From Omphiscola glabra (lineage: Eukaryota; Mollusca; Gastropoda; Lymnaeidae): 64,000 nucleotides of DNA. Below are positions 21,830-34,100 of the stretch, one piece after another. The stretch is taken from the NCBI GenBank assembly GCA_964017045.1, contig OZ024796.1, forward strand, positions 23,871,010-23,935,009, given 5' to 3'. The number at the start of each line of letters is the position of its first letter. Positions within the stretch are counted from its first letter, which is position 1. Both the position numbers and the translations under genes were made by a program. Under the pieces are notes generated by a model. It did not search any database. It saw nothing but the letters and a program-made list of their open reading frames with translations, and was not told where the DNA came from.

Positions 21830-22165
21830 CGCTTCTGGTAAATCTCCAGAAAGATTAAATTTAAATTTGGTACCAGAAATGAGGTATCAAATGAAAGATA
21901 ATTGAATGGTCTATATGTCAAAATATAGGCAAAATCGACCCGGACACGCAGCGCCGCCATTCGCACCCGGGTCCCATTAGACTCAATGCTATTCGGATGC
22001 CATTTGTGGTAGTTTATTTTAGTTAAACTGGAGAAGTAAGTTTACAAACGTATAGTCCATTCAATCATCTTTCATTTGATACCAACTTTTGTCCTACGAA
22101 CCCAACAATAATATTTTTAATAGTTTTTTAATCTCAACCTCTCACTTCTGGTACCCGGGTGCGAA
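21830..22165. repeat. Nested inverted-repeat element
   Basis: ggtatcaaatgaaagataat plus tgaatgg (21884-21910) is inverted at 22056-22082 (ccattcaatcatctttcatt plus tgatacc). An outer block, cttctggta...gcacccggg, pairs partly with ttctggtacccgggtgcgaa near 22145-22164. The whole could fold as an imperfect hairpin. The element class was not identified. Confidence 0.55.
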
Positions 22166-23880
22166 TAGCCGCAACCTAATAAAAAAAGCCCAAGCTAGAA
22201 AGAAAGGGACATGCAATCTTTGTAAGAGTTCCTGCCCCCTCCCCCTTTTATTATTTAAATGTTAACTTTAAAACATGTTTTTGCCAGTATTCTTAGCATT
22301 AAAAACTATATTCCACTTAACCACGGAAGGACATGGCAACGATAAACATTCATTAAAGCATGTCTCGTCAAGATTACAAAATAGTTTCTAATAAATTCTC
22401 ATCATTTGCTTTTCAACAATGATTTTATTTACTGTAACTATGAATAAAATCTGGATTTTTAGCATCTGACTGACTCATTATTTTAAATGGCATCCAAGGA
22501 TTTTTTTAAAATATATATATATTTTTTTTTAATATATATATTAAAAAATATTTTTATTTACTGTCGTGTTTTAAATAATTTTTTGAATTAAAACCCCAAA
22601 AGTAAAGAAAAAAACTCAAATACTCCCCAAATACTCTTCAAATACTCAAATATTCAAACACTCCTCAAAAACTCAAAACAAAGAATTTTTTTTTCACCAC
22701 AGCGTTACACAGGCCCTTATAAAAGCCATGTCAGTTTTGTCCCCATCATCGTCAGTCAACCCCCTTTTCCAAAATGAAGTGGGGGGGGGCAGGCGAGGTG
22801 GGGGTAAATGACAACAGTTGAACTACTTTTTACATTGTTTTGATTTCTAAGTAATAATTTTATTGGATAAAGAAATCTAATAAGGGCTAGAACTAACTAA
22901 AAACATATTACCGGTATGACAAGATTTGAATTCTCGATTAATATTTCCATAACTGTTTACATTTTATAATGGCACAGCTTTGCTTCTTGGTGTTAGTGTG
23001 GAAAAATACCCCATACCATTTTTACAGTCAAACTAGATTAGCCAGAATAGTTTACAAGTATAGCACGGCTGGATTAGCCACTGACCAAATTAGCACGTGG
23101 TCAGGGTAGCAGGAGAAAGCTGGCACCCAGTGGCGTAGCTAGGCTAAGGCCAATTAGTGCTGTCCTGGGTGGGTGAAAATTTGTAGCCATCACCATGAAA
23201 AAAATCTGGAGTTGGACGAAAATCACGACCCTCAATTTATAGAAAAATGTGCCCCCCCCCCCCGGTATGAATCTGCAAATTTCCCCACCCTGTTCACGCC
23301 AGTGGGGGGCACCACAAAAATAAACACAAAAAAGAAATCTAGACATTTTAAAGAAAAATTCTTAAACAGTTACAACATTTTTTTACCTAAAAATTAAAAA
23401 TATTGACGATAGTTACTTTGTTTAATGTGAGATACAACCAGCATTTCCATATCCCTAGATAAAATATAATGTATCCTACAAACAGCGCTACCGTACGGCG
23501 GACAAGGGCAGTCGCCAAGAGCGCAGGCCTCGAAGGAACGCAATTCTGACCTCAGATAGACACAGTCCTTACCACTTATCCATATTATAGTAGTACAATG
23601 TTGTTTTTCTTAAGGGGTGAGATGTTGATATGAAGGATGTTGCGCAATGTCTTTCCAATATATGTGTTCCTGAGATTGCGTGGGGTGGAAGAAACGCATT
23701 TTGGGCAATGGGAAATGCCTGGATCCGGGGTGGTCTCAGGAAAGTTTTTGGGATGTGAAAAGGTTTATTGAGATGACGCGAGATGTTTGTGCTCCGTCGG
23801 GAATTCACCAAGACACAGCTTGCACATCCTTAGTCAGAAGATGGACGCACCACGGTGACGTACAGCGCTGCTATTGAACG
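22166..23880. other. Unassigned stretch with low-complexity tracts
   Basis: Contains an AT palindrome near 22508-22555, a degenerate actcctcaaa repeat at 22610-22680 and a poly-C tract at about 23251-23264. A possible decayed MITE lies around 23127-23300 (starts CAGTGGCGTAGCTAGG, no clear right end). Overlapping short ORFs at 23569-23877 have no recognisable similarity. Confidence 0.4.
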
Positions 23881-23914
23881 CCCACTCATACATGGCCCTG
23901 GATGTCGATCTTGA

Positions 23915-24075
23915 CCAGAATGCTCTCAATGGTTCATATAACTTGACACCCCGTGAGCCACCAGGATGCTCTCATTGGTTCTTGTGTTGCCAACTAGACA
24001 CCCCGGGAGCCTCCAGAATGGACTCATTGGTTCTTATGTTGCCGACTTGACACCCCGTGAGCCTCCGCTAGCTGT
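23915..24075. repeat. Short tandem repeat of about 66 bp, about 2.5 copies
   Basis: Repeats of ctcattggttcttatgttgc, cgacttgacaccccgtgagc and ctccagaatg with substitutions. Confidence 0.65.
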
Positions 24076-25140
24076 CCTTAAAACGTAGGTGTCTTATAAT
24101 CCATCCCCACAATGTGGGAGGCTCATGGTATTGCTATAGCCGTATAATTGAAAACTTTCTCCAAAATTTTAGAAGCAGTTTCTAAAAGAGATATAGTAGA
24201 GAAGAGAAACAATTAATAAAGCTAATAAGATGCAAGAATTATAATTCGTCTTTATGTTGAATCTTTGGAATTAAATTTTACAAAAGTTTCATTAAAATTA
24301 AGTTCTACAGAATGAGAAAATGAAATTATTAGTCATTAGGTCATAAAATCTTCTTGGCATACAGTCGGCCTTCTTCATGAATTAATCATTTCGATAAAAA
24401 TATGAATGAATTACAAATTCTACCACGTTTGGGCTTAAAAAATCTAACTCGGAAATAAAGCAGAAAGGAGGTAACCAATGAGGTGAACGACCAGACGTAC
24501 AACTGAATGGGAGTGACGAAAATGTGCATGCTTGGAGCCTATTACATAACTGTTATGCTATTGATACACACAAATCTTACAAGAGAAGAATCTCAGATAA
24601 TAACCGAGATATTTTCGATACTAGTAAATGGTGTGCAGCTTTGTGATTGGTACCAATCAAGCAACAATCGGTTGTTTACTTGTGATTTAGACTTGTGAGA
24701 TTTCTTTGGATTTTTTCAATGTTTATATAGTTTTTTTTTTACAATTGTGACATTTTTTAAAAACAGGTTCGGAAGAATAGTCAACATTTACCAACCGGTT
24801 CCAGCCCAACGCGGATGATGTGTCGCATAAAGTGACCGTATCATCATCACCTGAAAGTGACAAGTATTTTCATGGTTGTAAAAAAAAAGCTTCATAATGA
24901 ACCAGATGTCTGGATCATTTTGCAAATTAGATTCAGCCGTGTAATTGTTGTGTGTGGCATAAATTTAAAGCCACAAAACCTCCAAAAAAGTCAAATTCAC
25001 TGCAGAACTTTACAAATTATTGGTTGAAAACACTTGAGCGTGTCTTTCTGAAAATTAGTCTTGGATTCCACATATTGTTAGGGACCAACAAAGAATTCTT
25101 TTTTTTTTTTTTTAAATTTCAAATTTACGAAATTAGCATA
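24076..25140. other. Unassigned AT-rich stretch
   Basis: No ORF longer than 65 codons and no recognised domain. A poly-T run lies near 25099-25114. Confidence 0.4.
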
Positions 25141-25144
25141 TATA

Positions 25145-25690
25145 AGTGATTCCCAAAGTGGTCTATATCGACCGCCAGGGGTCGACGACAACTTGCAAAG
25201 GGTCCATGTCAGCGAAAAAAAAATTGGGAGTCCATGAAATGAAAATGGGGGTCAACGATGGTGGATCTCATGTAAGCTGGTCGTGACTTCTATTTTGGCA
25301 TTCCATGAATGGAATAATCCACATACACAGATAGTACCTATTTACTTACATAATATTACCTTATAATATAAAGACATACATCTTCCTACATAAATTATAA
25401 AAGTACCTATGAAGTAACAAATGTTAAAAACAAATGTTAAAAACATAAATGTTCATAAAACGTGATGAAGAATCATATTAAAATGTAAGTTATTAGGTAT
25501 ATTTTCTGATATATGAAAATAAATTAAAATTAAAATCTTTCAAAGTGAGTAGCACTATACCGGCTGTCAAAAATATATTTGAAGTTAATGAATTTGCAAA
25601 AAATCTGTATTAGGTAGCAGGGGGTCTACCCAAAACTGAAAAACATGACAATGGTCTACGAGACAAAAAAGTTTGGGGACCTCTGCCCTA
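25145..25690. mobile_element. Candidate hAT-like MITE, about 545 bp
   Basis: The left end has agtgattcccaaagtggtct and the right end has aaaagtttggggacctctg. These resemble hAT terminal inverted repeats of the TTCCCAAA type in opposite orientation. No convincing 8-bp duplication was found, so the exact limits are uncertain. Confidence 0.45.
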
Positions 25691-25970
25691 GATGAATAAA
25701 ATCCAAAATTTATTTTTATCTTAAAATAACTAGCACATTTTTGTAATTTTTAAAAAATCTGACCTTTTTGCTTGAAATTTGCTTGTTTTGGCTAAAACTA
25801 CTAAAATCAGTTTGTTAGTGTATGATATGTTTTACCTGGGGCGGGGGGTTGCTAAAAGTGTTATATAATAGCATGGAGTCAATGAAAATATATTACGTTA
25901 TAAGGGGTAGAGGGGTAAAAATGTTATAGTTTTTTGTTATATAATATGTGCACGGTTCCTTGACACGAGT

Positions 25971-26384
25971 ACCAAATGTTCAGCTGTAGAACATACAGTA
26001 TCCCAAGCGATCAGCTACCAAATGCTCAGCTGTAGAACATACCGTATCCCAAGCGATCAGCTACCAAATGCTCAGCTGTAGAACATACCGTATCCCAAGC
26101 GATCAGCTACCAAATGCTCAGCTGTAGAACATACAGTATCCCAAGCGATCAGCAACCTAATGCTCAGCTGTAGAACATACCGTATCCCAAGCGATCAGCA
26201 ACCAAATGCTCAGCTGTAGAACATACAGTATCCCAAGCGATCAGCTACCAAATGCTCAGCTGTAGAACATACCGTATCCCAAGCGATCAACTACCAAATG
26301 CTCAGCTGTAGAACATACCGTATCGCAAGCGATCAGCTACCAAATGCTCAGCTGTAGTACATACCGTATCCCAAGCGATCAGCT
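25971..26384. repeat. 46-bp minisatellite, nine copies
   Basis: Unit accaaatgctcagctgtaga, acataccgtatcccaagcga, tcagct. The 414 bp are exactly nine 46-bp units with only scattered substitutions (cag/ccg, aac/tac). Confidence 0.95.
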
Positions 26385-26394
26385 ATATACCCAA

Positions 26395-26575
26395 CGTGCC
26401 ATGGGTCAATGCTTTATCCCTACGGCTTGGCATTGGGGCAGTTGCCAAGGGCGCCGGCCCGCGCCTGTTTAAAAGGGCGCCGCTAAATCTCTATTTTTTA
26501 AATTATTTTTATTATTTAAAAAATAAATTAGCCAAGGGCGACAAAAACCCAGTTACGCCTCTGTCGCTAAGGACA
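26395..26575. repeat. GCGCC-rich dispersed repeat, probable decayed hAT MITE
   Basis: Contains gccaagggcgccggcccgcg and ends gttacgcctctg like the MITEs at 14007 and 37108. The left end and TSD are not recognisable. The 67-codon ORF across it is incidental. Confidence 0.4.
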
Positions 26576-26599
26576 GGAAACTGTATGACTACAGTCTAG

Positions 26600-27555
26600 C
26601 ATACGTTTAATTTACTGAAGAATTAAAATTTTAATCTAATAAAGTTTTAATTGCGAGCGGGGTGGAGGAATCATCATCTTTCTATGTTATAACAATACAT
26701 TTATATTGACCAGTGTACACAAATGCAAACACAAATTTAACCCTTAAAACAAAATCGGACTTAAACTTAGAACAAGCAATTTTCATTTTAAAGATGCGAT
26801 TGGTGAATAATGTAAAAACTCACGTATGCGCAGCGAAGTGGGGACTATTAATTCTTTATTTATGCATTCAACACATTGATAATGATGAGCGTGTTATGAA
26901 ATATTTTTCTTCAACTTTATTCTGCACATTTGTTTTCCTGCTGTTGTAGAGTTGTTGGTATTGTTGTTCTGTTGTTGTTGTTGGTTTTGTTGGTTGCTTT
27001 TTAGGGGGGTTTATGGGGGGTGGTGGCTTTTTTGCTCAGTTTTATTTTTACTTCACAGGTTGGCATGTATGTAATATGAGGTTACCAACATCGTTTATGT
27101 ACCCTGGGTATCTAGAGGCCATAATCCGGACCAGAGTATAATTCATATACTAGCTTATTTTCCTGACGGTGAACCATCTTTCCTCTCTCGGCAAACTTGG
27201 TAGGAGGCATTTGGGGGGGGGGGGGGGGGGAGTAAAATAAAAATCCGCCTCCTTACACCATGGAGACGTGTTAAGCTAAGGAGATTCTATAGGACAATGT
27301 TTTCATAGAAGTGAATGCATCTAAATACTTCATTTCAATCACTTGAAAATTTTTAAGAAGAAAAAATGATTTTCAGATAATCGGATTTTTTTTTTTGTGG
27401 AATAAAGGGAATCTAATCAAAATAATGAGCAAGATATGTTAACTAATTATTGGACCAGAAACATGAAATGCAATTTATTGGCATTCTTAATTACGAGCCA
27501 TTAAAACCCGCAAAAGTCATGATTTTAACTAGACTCTGTACCAACTGTTTCATTT

Positions 27556-27602
<47 letters not shown>

Positions 27603-30600
27603 GCATTTGAGTTGAATCTGTTTAAAATAATGGTTAAGCTAAAAAGAAAGCAAAAAAAAAGTGTAATATTAAATATATTTTTTTTAGAAAATAAACACTC
27701 AAAATTAACTTTATATGATTATTTATTTCAAAGACGTCCAAGTAAAGTCAACAAAGACAGCATTGAAAGCAATAAAACAACGTCAACAAGGGGTTTTTAT
27801 CAATAGCACTAATTTTAGGGTGGTTACAGCGCATTGTATTTTAGTTGTTGCAATTTTGAATTGTTCACTTTGTTACAATAACATTTGACCCATGGCAAAA
27901 GTTTGTTTCTTGTAGTTGCTCCATTACATTTAAGCTGTTATTTCTTATTATACTTCATATTTGTTACAGAACATTCGAACCATTACAATACTGTGTGTGT
28001 CATGCGTGTTGCATTTCAGTTGAGCTATTTTTAAAAGTGAGTGTGATGCATGTATTCTGTTGCATAATATTTGACCCATTACATTTGAGCCCTTGCTGTT
28101 ACATTCGATTTGAGTCATTAGTATGTTGACTCCTACGTTTTGATTTTATTTACAAATAGTGTTTGTGGTATTGCACTAGTAACTAGATCTAGAAATATAT
28201 ATGGTCAATCCTATGGTCTATAAATATATAAATATAGATGGGCAAGCCTATGGTCTATAAAAATAGACAGTCAAGTCTATTTTTTTTTCCTTAATTTATT
28301 TTTGTAAAGGAATTATTTTCATTTTATGATTTTCATTTTGTTAAAATTTAAAATTTTAAACATTATTAAATAAATAATTATTAATTCTTCAATTTTTAAA
28401 AAAAAATCTTTTTAAATTATTTAGAAATTTCTACAAATAAAATGTTTAACCATGGCTATGCATTTAGGCCTGTATGTTTGACTAAAATTCAAATTAAAAG
28501 TTATAAAAACATATTTAATATATCAATAATAGGGAAATAATAATGCATTAAATAAATATTCATTGGCTCTTAAATTCTTGTTATGCAAGTCAAAAGTATT
28601 GCAAAAAATGTTTGAATTAAATAAATGAAGAATTAAATTCATTATAATTATTGTGATGGTTATTACCAATATGACAATAAATACAGATTTAAGTTTTTAA
28701 TTTGCATTGGTGTGCTTTAAACAGGCTCAGTACTGATCAAGCAAAATATAATTTTCATAAATTATATGCATACAGTATTAATAGTTGTAAGTATCCATTC
28801 TCATTTGAAAATAGAAATTAATTTATAACGAAATACCAAATGATGTCGTGATATATTTTTTTTACATCAAAACAGTAAAAATATATAAACAGTAATACTG
28901 TATTATTTTTAAGTTTCCTCTAATAAGGAATATTTGAGTATTTAAAAATTTAATGTATAATTTTTTATATGCAGAGGCAAGCTGGGTAAGAATTTAATAA
29001 ATAATACAAATTGAACTGTAATTAGCTGTTTCTGCATTAAAAATTGTATAATTAAGTATAGATTAACTTAATGCAAAATTCAAAAAATCAACAAAAATAC
29101 AATAATTTTAACAACCAAAACATATATTAGGTTAAATAAATATGGTCAAAAGAAATACATTAATAATTAAATTATATTAAGCAATAGATTTGAGCAAAAA
29201 TCAAATAAAAGCCACAATTAACTTATTTCAATCTTTGCAAGTGACGGTGCACCAGAATAAACCCATTCACTTAAAGTAATTAAATTGATCAGAACAGTGC
29301 TTTTAAAAAATAGGTCATTGAAAACAAGACCATTCGTTAGATGAAATTGCCGTTCATTACATGTGAAATTTTATGTACTCTTTAGAAAAATTTTTTTAAT
29401 CACCATATATTATAATGTAATCTTGGTCAGTAGTTTAAAATGATTGGTTTGTTAGAAACTAGAAATATTAAGTTTTCTAAAAAAAAATTACGAACTTTTC
29501 TAAAGACATACAATACTGTCGCAAATAATCAATGAACTTAGGTAGGAGATCACAACACTGTATTATGAATGTTAACTTCATTATCTTAATTTCAGGGTCA
29601 GTATTATGTTGATTATCAAACATAATAAAAAAAGCGTAAATTGCAAATATGTTGCAACTACATTTTTATCAAATATAATCAAAATAAGTGTTAATTGCAA
29701 ATCTGGCAACTATATTTTTATCAAATATAATCAAAATAAGTGTTAATTACAAATATGTCGACTATATTTTTATCAAATATAATCAAAATAAGTGTTAATT
29801 GCAAATAAGTCAACTGTATTTTGCATAAGTGGATGTATAGTTACTTTTTTAAAAGTTTACTTCAAAATATTTTATAAAAAATTCATTTAGCTTCATTTAA
29901 TCATTTGCTTCAAAACAAACATTGTCTATTTTTTAACTCTAGTGCTGGCTTAAACTACAATAGTAAGAAATTCAAATACATATGGAGATCCCTGTGACGG
30001 TATAATACTAGGCCGACTAGAATTTACTTGAACAAATAATACTTCAAAATTATACAAACGCGAATGCAACAAACGAGTTTATAGGCAGGTCTGTCAACAT
30101 GTCTATTTTTACACACCAAACATTACAGTGAATAAATAAATGAGCAGTGTCGTCTGTTTTCTTTTAAGTAAATTAAAAAATATATATCAGTTTCGGTTCA
30201 AAATAAATAATCAGTTATTAATAATTTATATGTCGTTTAGATTTTATATTTTAAGTTAACAAAAATATGTAACATGCAATTGGTAGATAACAAATGGTCG
30301 TTTATAAATATTATAATTAAAGTTCGTCAAAATGAAGATTCTATGCCAGGTAGGCGTGCCCTTTTTAAAATTTAATTTTCTTAGCCCAATTCTTCTGAGT
30401 TCAGGAGCAGAAGAAACCATGCCCCTTTAGTGCAAGTACATGTCTGAAGATCATGCGATTTGTACTGAATTTTAAGATCTTACTGGATCTGTTTTTATAA
30501 ATAGCAATTGTTTCTGGCTTCATCGAAAATTCGTTAACAAATGCCAACAAAATTGTTTTTCAACTTTTTTTTTTTTAAATTGGTGTCTGATGACAGAACA

Positions 30601-31170
30601 TCTCTTATTTCATCACAAACATTTGTTGAAAATATTCATTAGACGATAGGATGATATATTTAAAATTAAGGACACACTTTTTAAGCCAGCACAGTGATGT
30701 GCCATGTTTCCAAACTTCTTTGGCTAACTATTCTGCATTCATTCAATCCCTGTTGTCGGTGAGTATTTTGTCATATTAGTTCCAGGATGACGATTCTTCA
30801 TTTAGTTCTTTTTTTTTTCCTTTTTGGCTCGACACTTTTGATAAATCCGGTGTTTATATTTACTAGTCATTATTTTTCTTTGTTTTTTTTCCCCCTCAGA
30901 AACTAAAGTTGGGGCAAGTGTCGAGTCAGCTCACAAAAGTCTACGAAATATTCTCATACTTTAAAATTTATTCACATACTTTTATATCTTAATAACAACT
31001 TTTTTTTTAAGCGCAATGTTCTCTTCTTTGTGAGATGAATAATAAAACAAAATCGTTTGATGTACTAAAAGTCTTAATTGCTTTATTGAATAGATATCCT
31101 CTACGTTCTTCCCAACGGCGTTCAGCGTAATAAATTACTTTGAAAAAGTTCTTTATGTTTCGTTAAGTAA
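26600..31170. other. Long AT-rich gene-poor interval
   Basis: No host exon recognised. Contains a 19-base poly-G (27212-27230), a poly-T of nearly 40 bases (about 27557-27594) and a 63-65-bp tandem repeat in about three copies at 29645-29820 (tatttttatcaaatataatc, aaaataagtgttaatt). A 64-codon ORF at 27612-27806 is lysine-rich with no assignable domain. Region 28280-29400 is extremely AT-rich and featureless. The part next to 31175 should include the 3' UTR of the TGF-beta-type gene. Confidence 0.45.
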
Positions 31171-31175
31171 TGTCC

Positions 31176-34100
31176 TTACATGCACCCACATTTTTCTACG
31201 ATGACTTTGGGCAAAATTTTCGTAACAATTTTTTCATTTTCGTAAGTCATGATGAATGTGTCTTTTAGAATTAACGGCACACAGCAAGGCTTGAGGCGTT
31301 CTCTCATGGACGAGTCTGTACTATGCAACCAGCGCATGCGTTGCTTGATTGACGTGTGGTTATAGGTAAATTGATCGATTCCTGAAAGGAAAATTAAAAA
31401 AGAATTAAAGTGTTTTTGTTAAGTGGAGGCATAAACCCAAAAAATTCATTGTTGACGTTTGTGATAGTTAAAACAAAATACATGGCATCATCATGGTAGC
31501 ATTAAATCTTACTTTCGGTGGTATCAAATCTTACTTTCGGTGGTATCACATCTTACTTTCGGTGGTATCAAATCTTACTTTCCGTGGTATCAAATCTTAC
31601 TTTCCGTGGTATCACATCTTACTTTTGGTGGTATCAAATCTTACTTTCGGTGGTATCAAATCTTACTTTCGGTGGTATCAAATCTTACTTTCGGTGGTAT
31701 CAAATCTTACTTTCGGTGGTATCAAATCTTACTTTCGGTGGTATCACATCTTACTTTCGGTGGTATTAAATCTTACTTTCGGTGGTATCAAATCTTACTT
31801 TCGGTGGTATCAAATCTTACTTTCGGTGGTATCAAATCTTACTTTCGGTGGTATCAAATCTTACTTTCGTGGTATCACATCTTACTTTCGGTGGTATCAA
31901 ATCTTACTTTCGGTGGTATCACATCTTACTTTCGGTGGTATCAAATCTTACTTTCGGTGGTATCAAATCTTACTTTCGGTGGTATCGAATCTTACTTTCG
32001 GGAAAATCTTGCTGTCAAACTGGGAACCGGACCCGTGAGAATGAAACACTAAAGAGTGACCAAATTTGACGATGATATCTTTGAACATCGTATCTAAGAA
32101 AAGTTTGGGAAGAGCTCTGGAAACGTAAATTTGTGTAAATCGGCTATTTATATAAGCTCCTCTGGTCGCCTTTTAATAATTTAAACCTTGTCAAATGACA
32201 CACTGTCGCTTGTATAACTCCTTCCATATTTAATATTCAGCTTTTAGATAATGGTACTTGAGGGTCTCTTTCAGAATAATGAGTGGCATGTTTTATATAC
32301 ACATTTTAACAACTTGACCAAGGAAAATTAATTTAATTAAATACATTGATTCATATTTTTTCACAGATCAACAAAAAAAAAACTGCTTCAGGATCTTTTG
32401 AAGGGAATTCTTCCAAACTGAGAAGTCCAGATTTTAAATCATACTTTTAAAGGCCTATGGGTTTGTTTTATTTGAATATTTCAGAAGTTTCCACGAAACA
32501 ACGACGCCATCTTGTATAGAAAACGGGTAGTCCCCGTAATATAAACAAAAATTATTTTGTTTTTCTCTCATTAACATTTTTGCTCATGACTATATTATAT
32601 ATATTTTAAAGTACCACAACATAAATTGTACCATCTTACTGAGCAGTTATTATCTTCTTTTTTTTTTAAGCAATCGTCACTCACCGTCGCAGAATCCGTA
32701 ACAGTAGCCAACGGATAGAGTTTTGGGTTGGAGGATATTGTGCATGTTCAAAGCTTCAAAGTCAGCAGTCAGGTTCCCTTTGCAGCATTCAGTTTCAGGG
32801 GTACACGTCCTGGTTTCAGTTCTCTTCTTGCGCACACCGTGGTAATCTTTCAAGTACTTGATGACCAGTATCGGTTTGTAACCATGCTATTAGAAGAGAA
32901 ATGTAATGACGTTTTTTCAGCCCCTAAAATATAAACCGAAGACACATTTTAAGATGTTTTCTTTTCTAACGGTATTTTTTTTAAAAATAATAATAATAAT
33001 TCTGTGTAATAAATCAATCAAATTATTTTAATCCCAAAGATAATTTAATAGATAGATCTACATTACATTTTAATATTGGACATCTATAACTTATAAAAAA
33101 GCGTAAGAACATAATCCTCTTTTTAAATCCTTTATATTAACTTCACTTATGTGTGTTTAGAACAAAAATCTTCGGATGACCAATCGACCTACTTCTCGTC
33201 AACCTATCGAGCTGAAACTGGGTACATAGACTCGCTGTTGATGATAACATATTCTTTCAAATCCCACCCCCCCCCCCCCATCCCAAGTGCCAAAAATCAG
33301 TTTTTCCTGTTTTTCAGAGGGTAGATGAAGGTAATATGATGACATCGATTTCACGAAATAAAATTCCCGATGACTGCACAGAGTGATATTCTTTTCTTTT
33401 TTTTTTTTAATATCGCAAGTGTGTTTGTTGCGTAATATTTTCTTTTATTTTTCTGAAATAGATGGTGTAATAAATCTGCGGTGTAAAAGCGGGTAGGACA
33501 TAAAAATATTAATATAAAATAACTTTTTAAATGCATTTAGAGTATTTATACGAAAAACTAGGTATTTAAGGGTTATTTAATTTTAAATTAAGCAACCAAT
33601 AATTTAGCTTTGCTAAGCCCCAAAGAACAAGCAATACCGAATGGCTTACTTTTGCCCCATAGAGTGCCTTGTAATTCCTGGTGGCGCAGGTTTTACACCG
33701 TATGGCCAACATCTGATTCGCTGTTCGTTTCTCGAGCCAGCCAGTGACGTATCTGGTCACGTTAATGTTAATCCAGTCACCCATGGTCTCCAGCTCTTTG
33801 CGGGCAAGCTGGCTTTTCTCCTGCAGCAGGCCACTGAGGAATCACAAGCACAAATGCTGCTATTATATCGTGTGGATGCCACTGAAGGATACCAACGTCG
33901 GTAACCACAAACAAACTACAACGATGGCATATCGCAGGACACATAAACACACATATGAATACAAACACACACACAAACATACATACAGCACACACACACA
34001 CACAATTTCAATTGATTGAAATCATATTCATTCTATTGTTATATGATGGCGGTCATATTTCATTTCTGAATCTCCATCCCCAGCAACAACGGGAAAATAA

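Noticed and set aside
25971..26384. Regular 46-bp repeats that could suggest a CRISPR array
   Set aside because: The whole unit is repeated with no variable spacers, there are no cas genes, and the window is clearly eukaryotic (spliced genes). It is a minisatellite.
31493..32052. Apparent 170-181-codon repetitive proteins
   Set aside because: All three frames are open because the 22-bp unit has no stops. It lies inside an intron of the opposite-strand gene.
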